Source: Lepas anatifera (taxonomy: Eukaryota > Arthropoda > Thecostraca > Lepadidae). From it: a stretch of DNA of 64,000 bases. The notes beneath the pieces were generated by a model, which saw nothing but the letters and a program-made list of their open reading frames with translations, searched no databases and had not been told where the DNA came from. Shown piece by piece: positions 10,952-21,966 of this stretch (the first letter of the stretch is position 1; every line of letters starts with the position of its first letter). The position numbers and the translations under genes are program-made. The stretch is from NCBI GenBank assembly GCA_034440635.1, contig JAOTON010000940.1:186001-250000 (forward strand). Direction: 5' to 3'.

Positions 10952-12322
10952 TTCGCATAATCTGGACCCACTTCGGCGAGCTGCATGCGGTTAAAGGGAA
11001 TGTGGCACCTTCGTAACGTGATTTTAACTGAGATAGCCAAGTTGTAAAGCAAGTCGGAAAACCTGGTACTCTATATATCATTTGTCTTGGAACTCGATAT
11101 TTCCGTAGAAACTTATGCGGTATGAGGGGCAGCGAGACCCCTCATACCGCACCCAGTTTCAGTGGCGGATCCAGGGAGAAAGACATTTGCCCCCTAACGA
11201 AATAGCTCCAGGAGCGTCCCCTCAAAGCTCTCGACATTTCGCCCCGGCTCCTGTTTAGTTTCAGTGCAAGGTTTTGGTGCTTCAAGTGAACCGATCGGCT
11301 TCAAACAGAACCAGTCACCTTCAGTGTAAATATTGAAACCAGGTCCTCTTGATGTCTAAAATCGCTTTTGAGTGAATGATCCCTGGAAAATAAAATCATG
11401 CATCTTGTGGCCACATATTTCACCCCGTGCCGTCTTTTTGCTTTGCTTTTCGACTTTTTTGAAGAATATATTTCACAAAACACAGCTGTAAACTTGCAAA
11501 ACAATTAAATAATTATCCTTTACACCTTGCCGCTCGTGTCACGGTAGTAACCCCACGTCGGTTCAACGTACCATCGTCTCTACACTAAACCCACCCCACC
11601 CCACCTCCCCGATCCCTACACTTCCACAATGTGCATCGTGCAATCATGTTGATTCCGTACACTTCACAGATGACCACGACAATTTCCTTAAAGGGAATGT
11701 GGCACCTTGGTCGGGTCGTGGAATTTAGTGTAATTAGACGTACTTTTAACCGAAAATAATGAAACCACTTATGATTTCTCTGAAAGATTTACAATAAGCT
11801 CAATATTTCGATTTTCAAACTACTCTTTGCGCAACCACCGGGGGCAGAAGGGCAGTGAATAGTGAATATTTCACCTGATAAAATCCACCAACTCGAGAGC
11901 CAACTACTTGTATTTTGGTGCTACATTGGTTCCAGTTAGTGTTGTTAGTAAAGTGTTTCAAGGTATCACTAAAATTGAAATATTTTAGGATGAACAGTTT
12001 TTAAATAATCTGGTTGACTGAATCCGGAACATTGCCTGGGAGACCTTGTAACCAAAGCCTACGCACACATAACCAACTTCAGTGCCCATCCTGTGCTCCC
12101 CAAGCTTTGGTAATCATTCGAATTCGGAAAAATTTGTGCCAGTTTTTTTCTACGCCTCTTCCCTGAGGTGTCATAAGTTTTGTTATAATCATTGAGTTCG
12201 TTAATACGAACCTAAAACATGGAAATCTCACTCCAGTGCAGGCGCGGTATGTTACATGAAGCTGCGTAACCTTGTGGGGTTGAAACAAATTTTGACACAC
12301 GAAAATATATTGGCCCTTTTTC
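10952..12322. other. no gene seen
   Basis: Non-coding. Includes a CAGTGGCGGATCCAGGG transposon-end motif at about 11168 and the second TTAAAGGGAATGTGGCACC copy at 11688-11708. Confidence 0.4.
10991..11011 (+). repeat. TTAAAGGGAATGTGGCACCTT end, copy 1
   Basis: The identical 21-base string occurs at 11688-11708 in the same orientation. TTAA followed by AGGGA also starts the transposon at 40132-40914, so these may be left ends of related TTAA elements. No matching right end was found. Confidence 0.4.
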
Positions 12323-13335
12323 TTAGCACACGCCCCGCTGGGGGAGGCGAAATTCGCCCCCCTCCTGGTTTTCCCCAGATAGCTCAAAAACAAAGAGACG
12401 CAGAACAACGAACTTACAGTACCTTATTCCTGATCAATTTTACACATCTGACCAAATTTTTTAGTTAAGGTCATGTCAGGTCAAGGAGCTACTCAGGGTC
12501 AAGTGACCTGACCTCAAAACCTAAAAGTACGAGTTTGAAGCAGCGCCCAGGGAACATTAGCAAACCGATCAGTTTGAAACTTCCAAAATATGATGAGGTT
12601 ATTAGGATCTACAAGTCTGCTATATATCGGATTTTGATATTGATGACCTAAGCTGGGGTCAATTTTTCGGTCACCCCATTATAAGTCTATGGTGAAAAAT
12701 AGAATGGGTTCGTTTTCAGTAGAAACTGGATAGATAAAGCTGAAAATCATCAAACCGTCTATTCTTACCACGATCTTGACCATAAAGTTGAGTTTTTGAG
12801 CATCTGATCTCTCAAAGGTCATATCAGGTCATGGGAGCAGAGAGTGATTGTTTTGCCAATAACTTCTCACTGAATTGAGATAAAGCTTCCATTTTGCTTG
12901 CATTGAGCTCATATTATCACAGGGAGTCGATTGACATGAAACATGACCATACCAGGTCATTATGTGACCCTGATCTAGCTCGAGGTCAGGTCATTTTGAA
13001 TATTTAACCTAGCAAGGTCATATTATACATCATTCAATTTGCCGCGATAAGAGAAATCCAGTGATGCATAAATATTTGCTCTAGCTCCCCTGAGGGCAGA
13101 TATAGAGAGGGAAACGTACCCTGCTCTGTTGTAAGCCTATGGAGCCTTCTTTGACCTATGCTAACCTCAATATTGACCTGACATAAAAATTATTCTTATA
13201 AAATCTCTTCGTCTTGTCAAGATCTTTCGAACACCGCCCGTAATTTTCCTTTAACTTTCGTGGGGAACGAGATACGGAGGGGGACGCCCCCAGCGGGGCG
13301 CGTCATGCAAGGGACCCCAGCGGTCCGCGTGTTAG
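12323..13335 (-). mobile_element. TTAA-type element, family E, inserted at TTAG
   Basis: Both flanks read TTAG (12323-12326 and 13332-13335), a non-palindromic 4-bp duplication. Single-core end at left: CGCCCCGCTGGGGG, then the palindromic GGCGAAATTCGCC and CTCCTGGTTTTCCCC. Double-core end at right (minus strand): CGGACCGCTGGGG, TCCC spacer, CGCGCCCCGCTGGGGG, CGTCCCCC. The interior is rich in AGGTCA/TGACCT. Same architecture as families A to D but a different core. Confidence 0.78.
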
Positions 13336-13846
13336 GGAATTTTATCTGCTGCGCCAAAACATCAAAATCGGTCCTAGCGAATTCAAATGAAAAGGGAAAG
13401 TGTGGCTCTCCAATGAGCTTCCATTGAATTGAAGTGGAGGACATCCCTCTATCAGAATAATGTTTTAGGTAAATTAGGGCATTTTTGCACATAAACTGGT
13501 GACCATTGATTGTTGGCAGCCCCTATTAATGAACCTATGGCCTTAGAATTGTTCCCTCCTTGGCAAACAGTACTCTTCTAGCTCCAAATACCTGGAGACT
13601 TTTTCCCGTTTTCAAGGGCTAATGTGGCCTTTGATGAAAGCCATAATAAACACATAATCAGGCAAGCAAGGGCAAGGTAGGAAGGTTGGCCCGAGTTATC
13701 AGGGAAAGGGAGTAGGATTGACCCCCCACACCGCAGTGGGTGCAAAAAGAGGCCAGGTGTTGTCTGGTTAACATGCTTGGCCATTTCCTATAACTATTAT
13801 TTGCACTTGACTCGATTAAATCTAGTCAAATTTAATTGGAACCGTC
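13336..13846. other. no gene seen
   Basis: Spacer between two TTAA-type elements, with short frames only. Confidence 0.4.
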
Positions 13847-14632
13847 TTAACCCTCGCCCCAGTGAGTGAGTGTTTGGAACACTCCTCAGGTTTTTCCTGC
13901 GGCACCAAAAAGGACGAAAACGACAAAATATATTTTGAAACTATTCATATGAATGACCTAGTAAGGAATGGATCATGACCTTCCAATTGGAAATGCATGG
14001 AAAAACGTTAATTGGGTGAACATGGCTAAAATTTTGTAGATACAGCATAACATGCCTTCATATTCTCCAAATCGTAGTATCCTAGGCCCTCCGCATGTTC
14101 ATGCTGCAGCTTTGGACCTGTGACCTCTTAGAGGTCAACAGGGACTAAGCAGGGACTTAAGCAGGCTAATGTTCGTCTTAGGTCATTAATTTCGCAAGAA
14201 ATGATGGCAACCGTTTATTTCAATGCCATTACGTTTAGATTAGTATTGTAGGCAGATTGATATACATATTGACTATTTTAGGTCAGATGGTGACCTTGAC
14301 CTGACCTTATATCACCTCATTTGTAGGTTGTGATCCAGTATAGTCATATACATCATCCGGTTTTCCGTAAGAAGTGGTAATGAATGGTGTCTAAAAGCGA
14401 TTCTAGCTCAATTCGAACGCAAGAGCCCAGAAACTCTTCCCTAGTCTGTCACCTTTGGCCTGTCATGACCTCAATATTGGCTTGGGACAAAAGTGACTAC
14501 AAGTTTCTTCATCCATTCTTAAGAGCTTTTCACCAGTTTTCCAGTTTTTTTGTCATCCCGAATAGGAGCCAACGTCGAGGGGGCTGTTTGATCACCAAGG
14601 GTGGCTCGGGGGCCTTCCGGGGTTTGTGTTAA
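13847..14632 (-). mobile_element. TTAA element, family F (degenerate)
   Basis: TTAA at 13847-13850 and 14629-14632. Left end: CCTCGCCCCAGTGAGTGAG, palindrome GAGTGTTTGGAACACTC, then CTCAGGTTTTTCC, matching the single-core design though the G-run is lost. The right end (minus strand) holds CCCCGGAAGGCCCC and GAGCCACCCTT, resembling the double-core spacer. AGGTCA motifs are fewer than in the other families. It may be an old or chimaeric member. Confidence 0.6.
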
Positions 14633-16553
14633 ACAGGAAAAGCCTGGTCACTGGGTAGCTTTCAAACCCTATGAACTCTAATCAACCCCAATACATATTT
14701 TAGTAATGAAGCTGTGAGTCTTATGAGCCTGGAACCACTGTTTGTAGCCATAACTCAGACATACCCAGTCTCGGAACTCTCGTGCCCAGGCGCCTCGGTT
14801 ACTGAACGGACCGCCTGGGGCAAGGCACCTGCGAGACAGTACTGAAGCCCTCGGTTTAAAACTCTGTGCCCCTTGCGCGCCACACATTACTTACTACGTA
14901 TGACCCTGCACCTGTCGTTGTAAACACGTAGTAATCACATGACCCAGGTATGCGTGCCAGTCGAGCGAAGAGTGGGGAATTATCAGAGGCGTTGGCAAGT
15001 CAGCGGAAGACAACCCTGTCAGAATGCAGAAAAATCAGTCTCCCAGGTGTCGGATTAAGAAATAACTGTAACCACGGAAAACCTGTTGAACAAATACTTA
15101 TGGTAACCCGTTTGTAAAGCTAGAAGCACCATAGGTTCTGAGATATCCATCCTAAACCGATCGAGCCTAGTCATAATAATTTCAAATGCGGCGCACTGTG
15201 CCCCTTGTGTTTCAGGATTAGTTAGGCTTACTAAAAAGCAGTTATCTTTATAAGTAACTGTATTCAGCTAATGACATCATTATTAACTGCCCAGTGGTTT
15301 GAAACACATACATTCAATAGTACACGCTCAAACGTAAAAAGAAAATAATCAAACGTGTAATTCCGAACAAAAATAAAGTAAGGGACTTCAGCCTTAGCTA
15401 ATGACGTTCGGGCGCAGGAGGATCACATGATAATAATGTGCGGAAAACTGAAAATGCTTACTCCAAGAAACATCATTTGATAGGTTGGCACCAGTATTAG
15501 GTTTAAAAAAGCTAACAAACTATGCACAGCTAACCCGGGTTCTCCGTAAAAGAATTGAATATTCTGCCTACTACATTACCGCTCCACACGCTGCCGCCAC
15601 CCCACTAGTCCGGACAGACGACCCGTTTGGGGGTCACGTGAATCTCCTGCCGGTACTTCCGACTAATCGAGTTTCCTCGCAGAGACTGAATCTGGCGCTG
15701 AACGCTGGAGCGGACCAGAAAATAATTTCAAGAAAAATACTAAAAAATAATAATAATAAATCAACAATCTGCTGTACCCACTGTCACGTCCCTATCATAG
15801 GAAAGATGGTGCTGCAAAGTGTCAACAGGCCGATCATTTTTCAGAGGCTGGCTCATCAGTCATTGGTTTGTCCTGCATCCACTTGCACCTCATGGGCGAA
15901 TCCAGGGAAGGCAAGAGAGGGCACTTGCTCCTTTCCCAAGATCGAGCCTTAACGCCCCTGAAATGGGCACGGCTTCCCTTAAAATTTCGATGGCGCCATC
16001 CTAGACTTTCGTTTGCCACCCGCTTACTCATCCCCTCAGAATGAAAATGAGCACCCCCACGCTAGGTTTCGATGCCCCCTCCCTCCTGGCTCGGATAGCG
16101 ACCCGCTTTCGATTGAGTGCCCCCCCCCTATAGGAAATCCTGGAATTGCCTATGCTGCACCCTCGAAAACTATGTTATCCCCTTTCTGCCAACTTTCTGG
16201 AAATGATGTGACCCTGCCTCCTGGCAGTAATGCCACGCTTATGCACACGGTTCTGCGTCCAATGGCATTAGGCGTTCAGCTCTCAAAAGTAAGGAGGGAT
16301 ACTTGGTGGCTCACCGCAGCGGAACTGAGAAATTACCATTATGGTGCTTCGCCTCTTTGTCGGGGAGGCTCAAATACAGGAATTTCCACTGCTAAAAGTG
16401 AATGCACTGGGTCGCCCCACCCTCCCCGGCTGACCCCAGCCTCATCGGTCCGACCCGCTAACTGCTGGGGAGGTCGACCAGCCGAACAGGCCACGCCCTC
16501 AGACCTGTGGTTCCCAAACTTCCTATTCCCGGCTGGTTGGACAACCCTGGAAT
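14633..16553. other. no gene seen
   Basis: Non-coding interior of the 13.4 kb insertion. Around 15890-16140 a GGGCGAATCCAGGGA stretch and C-rich DNA look like a fragment of a small transposon. Near 16503-16520 GTGGTTCCCAAACTTCC resembles the end of a hAT-type miniature element. The 155- and 196-codon frames here have no recognisable domain. Confidence 0.4.
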
Positions 16554-16577
16554 GGAACGATACTTTCGCAACAGACT
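16554..16577 (-). repeat. right terminal inverted repeat of the 13.4 kb insertion
   Basis: Pairs with 3176-3199 (23 of 24). Followed directly by GTAC and then the GCC GAC GAT codons of the interrupted RT. Confidence 0.85.
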
Positions 16578-18380
16578 GTACGCCGACGATACGGCGACAT
16601 TGAGCTCCGGGTGCACCGTTGCGCTCGCCAGAGAGCGCGCCCAGCAGGCTGCCGACACCATGGCCAAGTGGTCGCGTGACTGGAAGATGGTTATCGCTGG
16701 CAGTAAGACCCAAGCCCTCGTGCTGTCGCGCCGCTTCCAGGACGCCCAGAACTTCGCCATCAGGGTGGACGGCACGGAGGTCCGCGGAGAACGGCATCTG
16801 AAGCTACTTGGTGTTACCTTTGACCGTCAGCTGCACTTCGGGGAGCACTGCGCACGCCTCCGTAAGAAGCTGAAGCCCCGTGTCGCGCAGCTCCGCACGC
16901 TGACGGGCCGCTCCTGGGGTCTAAGGGAGACCCAGCTCCGCACCGTGGCTGGCGGATATGTCCGCGGCGCCCTGGAGTACGCGGCCGCAGCGTGGCTGCT
17001 CGCGGCGTCCGAGAGCCACGTGGAGCTGCTGGAACGTGAGCTCAGGGCGGCGGCTCGCGCGATTACGGGATGCCCCGCCGGCACCCCACGAGACCTGCTG
17101 ATGGCCGAGGCGGGAATCGTGCCCGTCAGGGTGCGACGGCAGGTTCTGGCCGCGAGGCTAACCTGCACGGCGGCGGCTCTTCGGGAGGACGACCCCCTCC
17201 GAAAGACCGCCGAGCGCACGGCACCCCAGCGCCTTCTTACCACCACCGGCTGGCGCGCTGTCGGGGCGCGGGCCTTGGCGCTGGCGGGTGCTGTCGGTGC
17301 CCCTGTGGAGGAGCGGCTACACGTCACCATCCCCCCATGGGTGGACAGGAGCGGAGTGTCCATCCGCTTGGACGTCCCGGGAGCCAGTCGCGAGGCCACG
17401 ACCACCCGGCGGCGAACGGCGAGCGAGGAACTCCTGGCCACCCTCCCAGATCAGGCCATCTGGATCTGGAGCGACAGCTCTGCGGAGCGAGGTACCCACG
17501 ACGGAGGGGGCGGCGCCGTCATCACCCGACCCTTGGGCCGGACGGAGGAGGTTGCCATTCCTGCCGGCGCCTTCTGTAGCAGTACGCGCGCTTAGCTCAC
17601 AGCGATGCGGGCTGCCCTGGAGACTGCGCTGGATCCCATGGGAGACGACACCGTCCCCATCGTCCTATGTACAGGCTCCCAGGCCGCGCTGGCCACCCTG
17701 GCGGGTGGAGCCGGCGCGCAGCGGTCTCCGATGGGTGCCTCCGTCTGGCGCCTCCTGCTGCGTGCCACCGCAGGGGGTCGTCAAGTCTTCCTACAGTGGG
17801 TCCCTGCACACTGTGGACTACCTGGAAACGAAGCTGCGGACGTGCTGGCCAAGGGGGCCTCCAGCCTCCCACAGGGGGATACCCCTGCGGACGTCAGCAG
17901 CCTATCCCGAGCTGTCGCCCGCGCCGCCTCTAAGGCCTGGCGTTGCCGCTGGCCCGACAGCCTTTTCAGGCGAATTATGGGGGACCGGATGCCGGCTCCG
18001 GTCCTCACCGACGTGCGGGAGGACGCCGTCAATGTCCACCAACTGCGGGCAGGTCACTGGAGCCGCTCAAGACAGTACCTGCACCGCATCGGCCGTCTCC
18101 CGTCGCCCGCCTGCCATCAGTGTCCCAACCGCGAGTGCCCCGCTGCACGATGCATCGTGTGCCGAGAGGGGCCGGACACCCCGGAGCATGTCCTGCTTCG
18201 GTGCCCCAGTCTGGCGGGAGCGAGGCTTCGCCTATTCGGCACCATATACCCCGACCCGACGCAGCTCCGGGACGGCGGGGCCGTGGCGGCCTTGGCCCGC
18301 GGCTACCGGACTCACCAAGAGCCCCTGGGCTACGGCCGGCCGTAGGCCGGCCCGGGGAGGACAACAACAACAACAGCATG
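16578..18380 (+). pseudogene. GC-rich LINE, 3' half: RT from YADD, RNase H, zinc knuckle
   Basis: Continues the LINE cut at 3175. RT motif C YADD at 16579-16590 is followed by the thumb region (KLLGVTFDRQLHFGEH) and an RNase H domain from about 17455 (IWIWSDSSAE). At 17593-17595 an in-frame TAG replaces the codon where RNase H has its conserved glutamate (expected A-E-L; here A-stop-L-T-A). In the next motif the expected T-D-S-Q is TGSQ. The frame is otherwise open to 18345, through WVPAHCGLPGNEAADVLAK and a cysteine/histidine knuckle (CIVCREGPDTPEHVLLRC). A short ACAACA tail follows at 18361-18374. Two catalytic positions lost mean no RNase H activity. Confidence 0.85.
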
Positions 18381-18989
18381 CACAACCTACGGGAGAATGT
18401 GGCGAGTATCCTTGCAGGCTCTTATCTCTGATGCTGCCTGATGATGAGGATCACTGATGAGTCGATTCCCTGACTCCCGGTTACAATTCGATAAGTCCGC
18501 TTCAGCTGTCGGTGCGTAATACGAGCTTTCTGAAACTGCTCATGTCTCTGGAGTAGATATTGCCTGCTCGTTATCGTGGGTGTACTCCTGTTATCTTCCT
18601 CAACGTCTGTGCGAAAGTTGCTTTCAGGTCAACGTCCCATTCTTCTTCCTTGGGTTTTATTCCGATGCTGGTGTGGCTGCTTGTTAAAAGCCCCCTCGCC
18701 GTGCATTCAACGCGTATTCTCGTCCGATAATGCCGCTTGTGTCCCTGTCGCTCATTCCTGTATCATGTCCGTCTGGTGCGTGCTTCCTCTGAATTTTTCC
18801 TGTGGAAAAGTGTGTCTTTTGGTGCGCTGTGTGCACACGTCACTGCAGCACTGATTGCCTTCATTTCGCTTGGGCCATTCCTCTGCCTGGAGGCTGCTGT
18901 TTTCCTTGCTCCTGGGACCTGATCCCCCCATGAATGCTGAACCCATGCGCTTGTTTTTATTCCACTGAAACAAAAAAAGAAGCAAGCTC
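18381..18989. other. no gene seen
   Basis: Short frames only. The AGAAGCAAGCTC at 18978-18989 is the left target-duplication copy of the Penelope-like element. Confidence 0.4.
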
Positions 18990-19977
18990 ATAAGTTTTGA
19001 AGTGCTGCAGCGAGGAGCATGATGATAAGTTGATAGGGTGATGATAAATTGATAAGATGGCCTGTCCCCTCGAATCCGGAAATGTAAAACCCACTGAAGA
19101 TTATATATTTAGGCACAGCCTTTCATCAGAATCGTGTAGAAAATATCAAAAATTCTCGGTCATAGTGTAGCCAGACCTCGAATTGAGCTTCACACAAATG
19201 CCTTTTAGAATGGAAAAAATGGATGTCGTGACAACAACGATCTTGGTACCTCTAACCTAAGAGTAAAGTCGACAATGCAACAACAGTAGACGAGTATTTG
19301 TGTGACAGACTCTTCTATTATTTCAGCCAAACACTAGCTGCTAAATAACAATGAAAAATTCGCTGAAGTATATTAATCGGTTATTTGCAAGCTTCTGTTC
19401 TTATGATATATTTTTTCTTTGACCGCAGCTAAAATTATAACAATAATTACTTATTAGTACACGTGATACTAGATCGGTGTAATGACTGCAAACTTTCCCC
19501 TTTAATTCAGCATAAGGCTATATCTTACTATAAATGCCTCGCTCGAACCATTTAATTAAGGTTGTACTTAGTGGTCCGGGTCAACTTATCCTTAAACTCA
19601 ATCCATTGCGTGATATTGCTTAATACGGTGTGTAATTTGTAAACCTTTTTTCCCAGCCTGCACCTCTGGCCCAACGTTAAGCGTCGAAAGAGTATACATC
19701 TGGCTGCAGAAAAGCATCATTATCTAAAAAAGACAAACGCAATACCTGAGCCGCACCTTTGACCTAAGCCCATCACTATTGACTAGTTAAACTAATTCAA
19801 AAAGTACAGCCATTTTCTCCAGCCTCTAAATCTGGCTCAAAGTTAAACGTCAAATGCATATACGTCTAGCATCAAAAGCATCATCAATAATGTATGGATG
19901 TCCTACCCCAGAACACATAATCCTACGCTAGTCCCTCCCTTACCTCTTAAACCACTGCTGTTAAATGATACCCTATC

Positions 19978-20466
19978 TTAGACCCGCATAATAGGCCAGG
20001 ACGTTCCTTTTATGTTAAGGCTGGGATGAAGATCCTGAATAATTATGAATTTGGCTATCTTTCTATCTGGATGATCACTGGCCCGATAAACTACTTTTAA
20101 CTCAAGTGGTTCTGATATAGCCTTAGTGTCTTGTGCTGCGTGTTTCTCGAGGAAATGATCTCCTAGAGGTGTGTTCCTAGTTTTATTTTTTGCGTCCCGC
20201 AAATGTTCGTTAAATCGCAATCGGACGGGTCTCATCGACTCTCCTACGTATTGGACCCTGTTTTGATCCCGGTTACACAGTCTACACTCTATTCGATACA
20301 CCACATTTTTCTGTGTGCAGTCGCTTTTAAAACCAGACCTGCATAAATGACGCCTCTGACCCCCCGGACATTTAGGCTTAGAAATGGCCGACCTAACCAA
20401 TGACGACTTAAGTTTCTTGCTGTAGAACCCCCGTATTTTATGGCTTACCGAAGGATCATAAACCAT
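19978..20466 (-). pseudogene. Penelope endonuclease domain, inverted-arm copy
   Basis: 162 codons on the minus strand with a Cys-rich lead (CPGGQRRHLC ... CTQKN), then VVYRIECRLC and YVGESMRPVRLRFNEHLRDA. These are the GIY-YIG-type nuclease hallmarks of Penelope proteins; the nuclease nicks the target so that the RT can prime. The frame is intact, but it has no RT attached on this strand because the arm was copied in inverse orientation. Its own promoter or use is unknown. Similar to the broken + strand copy at 21530-21966. Confidence 0.75.
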
Positions 20467-20467
20467 T

Positions 20468-21366
20468 AGTGCCTCTCAGACCAGTCATATCTGCCTGTGG
20501 AGGGCCAACAGAGAAAACTTCATGTTTGCTTGAGAGATTACTTAATCAACTTCTCCAGTCTGTGCCTACGCATATTTGGGATACCAAAATTTTTTGAAGA
20601 GACTCTCAAATCACACTCAATCAGAAGGCATACAAGCAGGTAGTATTTTCTTCAGCATAGACGTTGTCAATTTGTATGGAAACATACCCATTCCTGAGGC
20701 TATCAAATTGGTAGAAACAAAGCTAGACAAACATGCACATAATATCGATACTTTGGCCTCACCAAAGACATTTCTAAACTTCTCGACCAGTGTCTGAGTG
20801 ACAATGTTTTCTCATTTGGGGATCAGTACTACCGACAAAAATTGGGGTTAGCTATGGGGAATCCATGTGCACCTGCCTTGGCCATACTGTTCTTAGATAT
20901 GTTTGAAACCAATACGTTAGCCACATGTCCTGTCAAACCAGAGTTCTTGGTAAGGTACATTGACGATTATGCAGGCATCTTCTCGCATGGGCAGGAAGCT
21001 TTGGATGAGTTCCTTAGCTACATGAACAGTAGACATCCACACCTAAAATTTGCCATGGAGCACACGGGTAGTGGAAGTGGGGTGCCCTATTTGGATACAT
21101 TAGTCAAAGTAGAAACACATGGCGAAAACACTATGATAGAGACAGAGCTCAACATCAAACCAACCAACTCGGGTATCATCCTCCATAGCACATCTGCTCA
21201 TCCGACGTCTACGAAACACAATATTATCCCAAAGATGTTTCACAGGGCAATGGATAACTCATCGGGCTCAGAGAAAGAGAGAAAAAGCGTAGATAAGATT
21301 TGGAATCTGCTTCTAAAAAAATGGGTATCATGCAGGGCTTCTCAGGCGTTTGATGAGGGAAATTAG
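20468..21366 (+). pseudogene. Penelope-like reverse transcriptase (broken)
   Basis: The frame begins RPVISACGGPTEK near 20480 and, after a slip, reads SIDVVNLYGNIPIPEAIKL (motif A). A frameshift near 20795 leads to GLAMGNPCAPALA (motif B) and VRYIDDYAGIF (motif C with YIDD), then GVPYLDTLVKVE and the thumb. The catalytic aspartates are present. At least two frameshifts separate the pieces. Penelope RTs are related to telomerase RT and differ from LINE RTs. The product would copy element RNA at the nicked target. Confidence 0.82.
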
Positions 21367-21529
21367 ACTAGCTAGGACAGATAACGGAAGGTGCAAGAAA
21401 AAGAAAGAAGGCTCAGAGTCTTATGATGGGTTCTTAACCTTGCCGTACGTAGACGAACAGCTACTCTGTAAAATAAAAAGTGTCGTAAATAAATCTAACC
21501 TAAAAGTACATATAGCCTGGAAGAATAAC

Positions 21530-21966
21530 AAGAAACTTAAGTCGTCATTGGTTAGGTCGGCCATTTGTAAGCCTAAATGTCCGGAGGGTCAGAGGTGTAA
21601 TTTATGCAAGTCTGGTTTTAAAGGCGACTGCACACAAAAAATGTAGTGTATCAAATATATTCTAGACTGTGTAACCGGGATCAAAACAGGGCTCAATACG
21701 TAGGAGAGTTGATGAGGCCCGTCCGATTGCGATTTAATGAACATTTGCGGGACGCAAAAATAAAACTAGGAACACACCTCTAGGAGGTCATTTCCTCGAG
21801 AAACACGCAGCACAAGACACTCAGGCTATATCAGAACCACTTGAGCTAAAAGTAGTTCATCGGACCCGTGATCATCCAGCTAGAAAGATAGCCGAATCCA
21901 TAATCATTCAGGATTGTCATCTCAGCCTTAACATACAAGGAACGTCCTGGCCTATTATGCGGGTCT
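21530..21966 (+). pseudogene. Penelope endonuclease domain, + strand copy (broken)
   Basis: LKSSLVRSAICKPKCPEGQR then CTQKM and a stop at 21644. Later frames carry RLCNRDQNRAQYVGEL, RPVRLRFNEHLRDAK and PLELKVVHRTRDHP with further shifts. It is the same domain as the intact inverted copy at 19978-20466, so the left arm preserves the better version. Confidence 0.75.

Larger units (their letters stand above)
3176..16577. mobile_element. 13.4 kb DNA transposon-like insertion with 24-bp inverted ends
   Basis: The ends are inverted repeats matching at 23 of 24 positions (3176-3199 and 16554-16577; shared core GTTGCGAAAGTATCGTTCC). The target is duplicated as GTAC (3172-3175 and 16578-16581), or TGTAC if one base of the inverted repeat is given to the flank. 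Removing the insertion joins two halves of a LINE RT exactly at Tyr-Ala-Asp-Asp, so the boundaries are firm. No transposase is recognisable inside. Much of the interior is later nested insertions: five TTAA-flanked elements, a SINE, an L1/Tx1-like LINE fragment and microsatellites. A 4-bp duplication is compatible with several superfamilies (for example Sola or Academ), and I cannot assign one. Confidence 0.8.
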
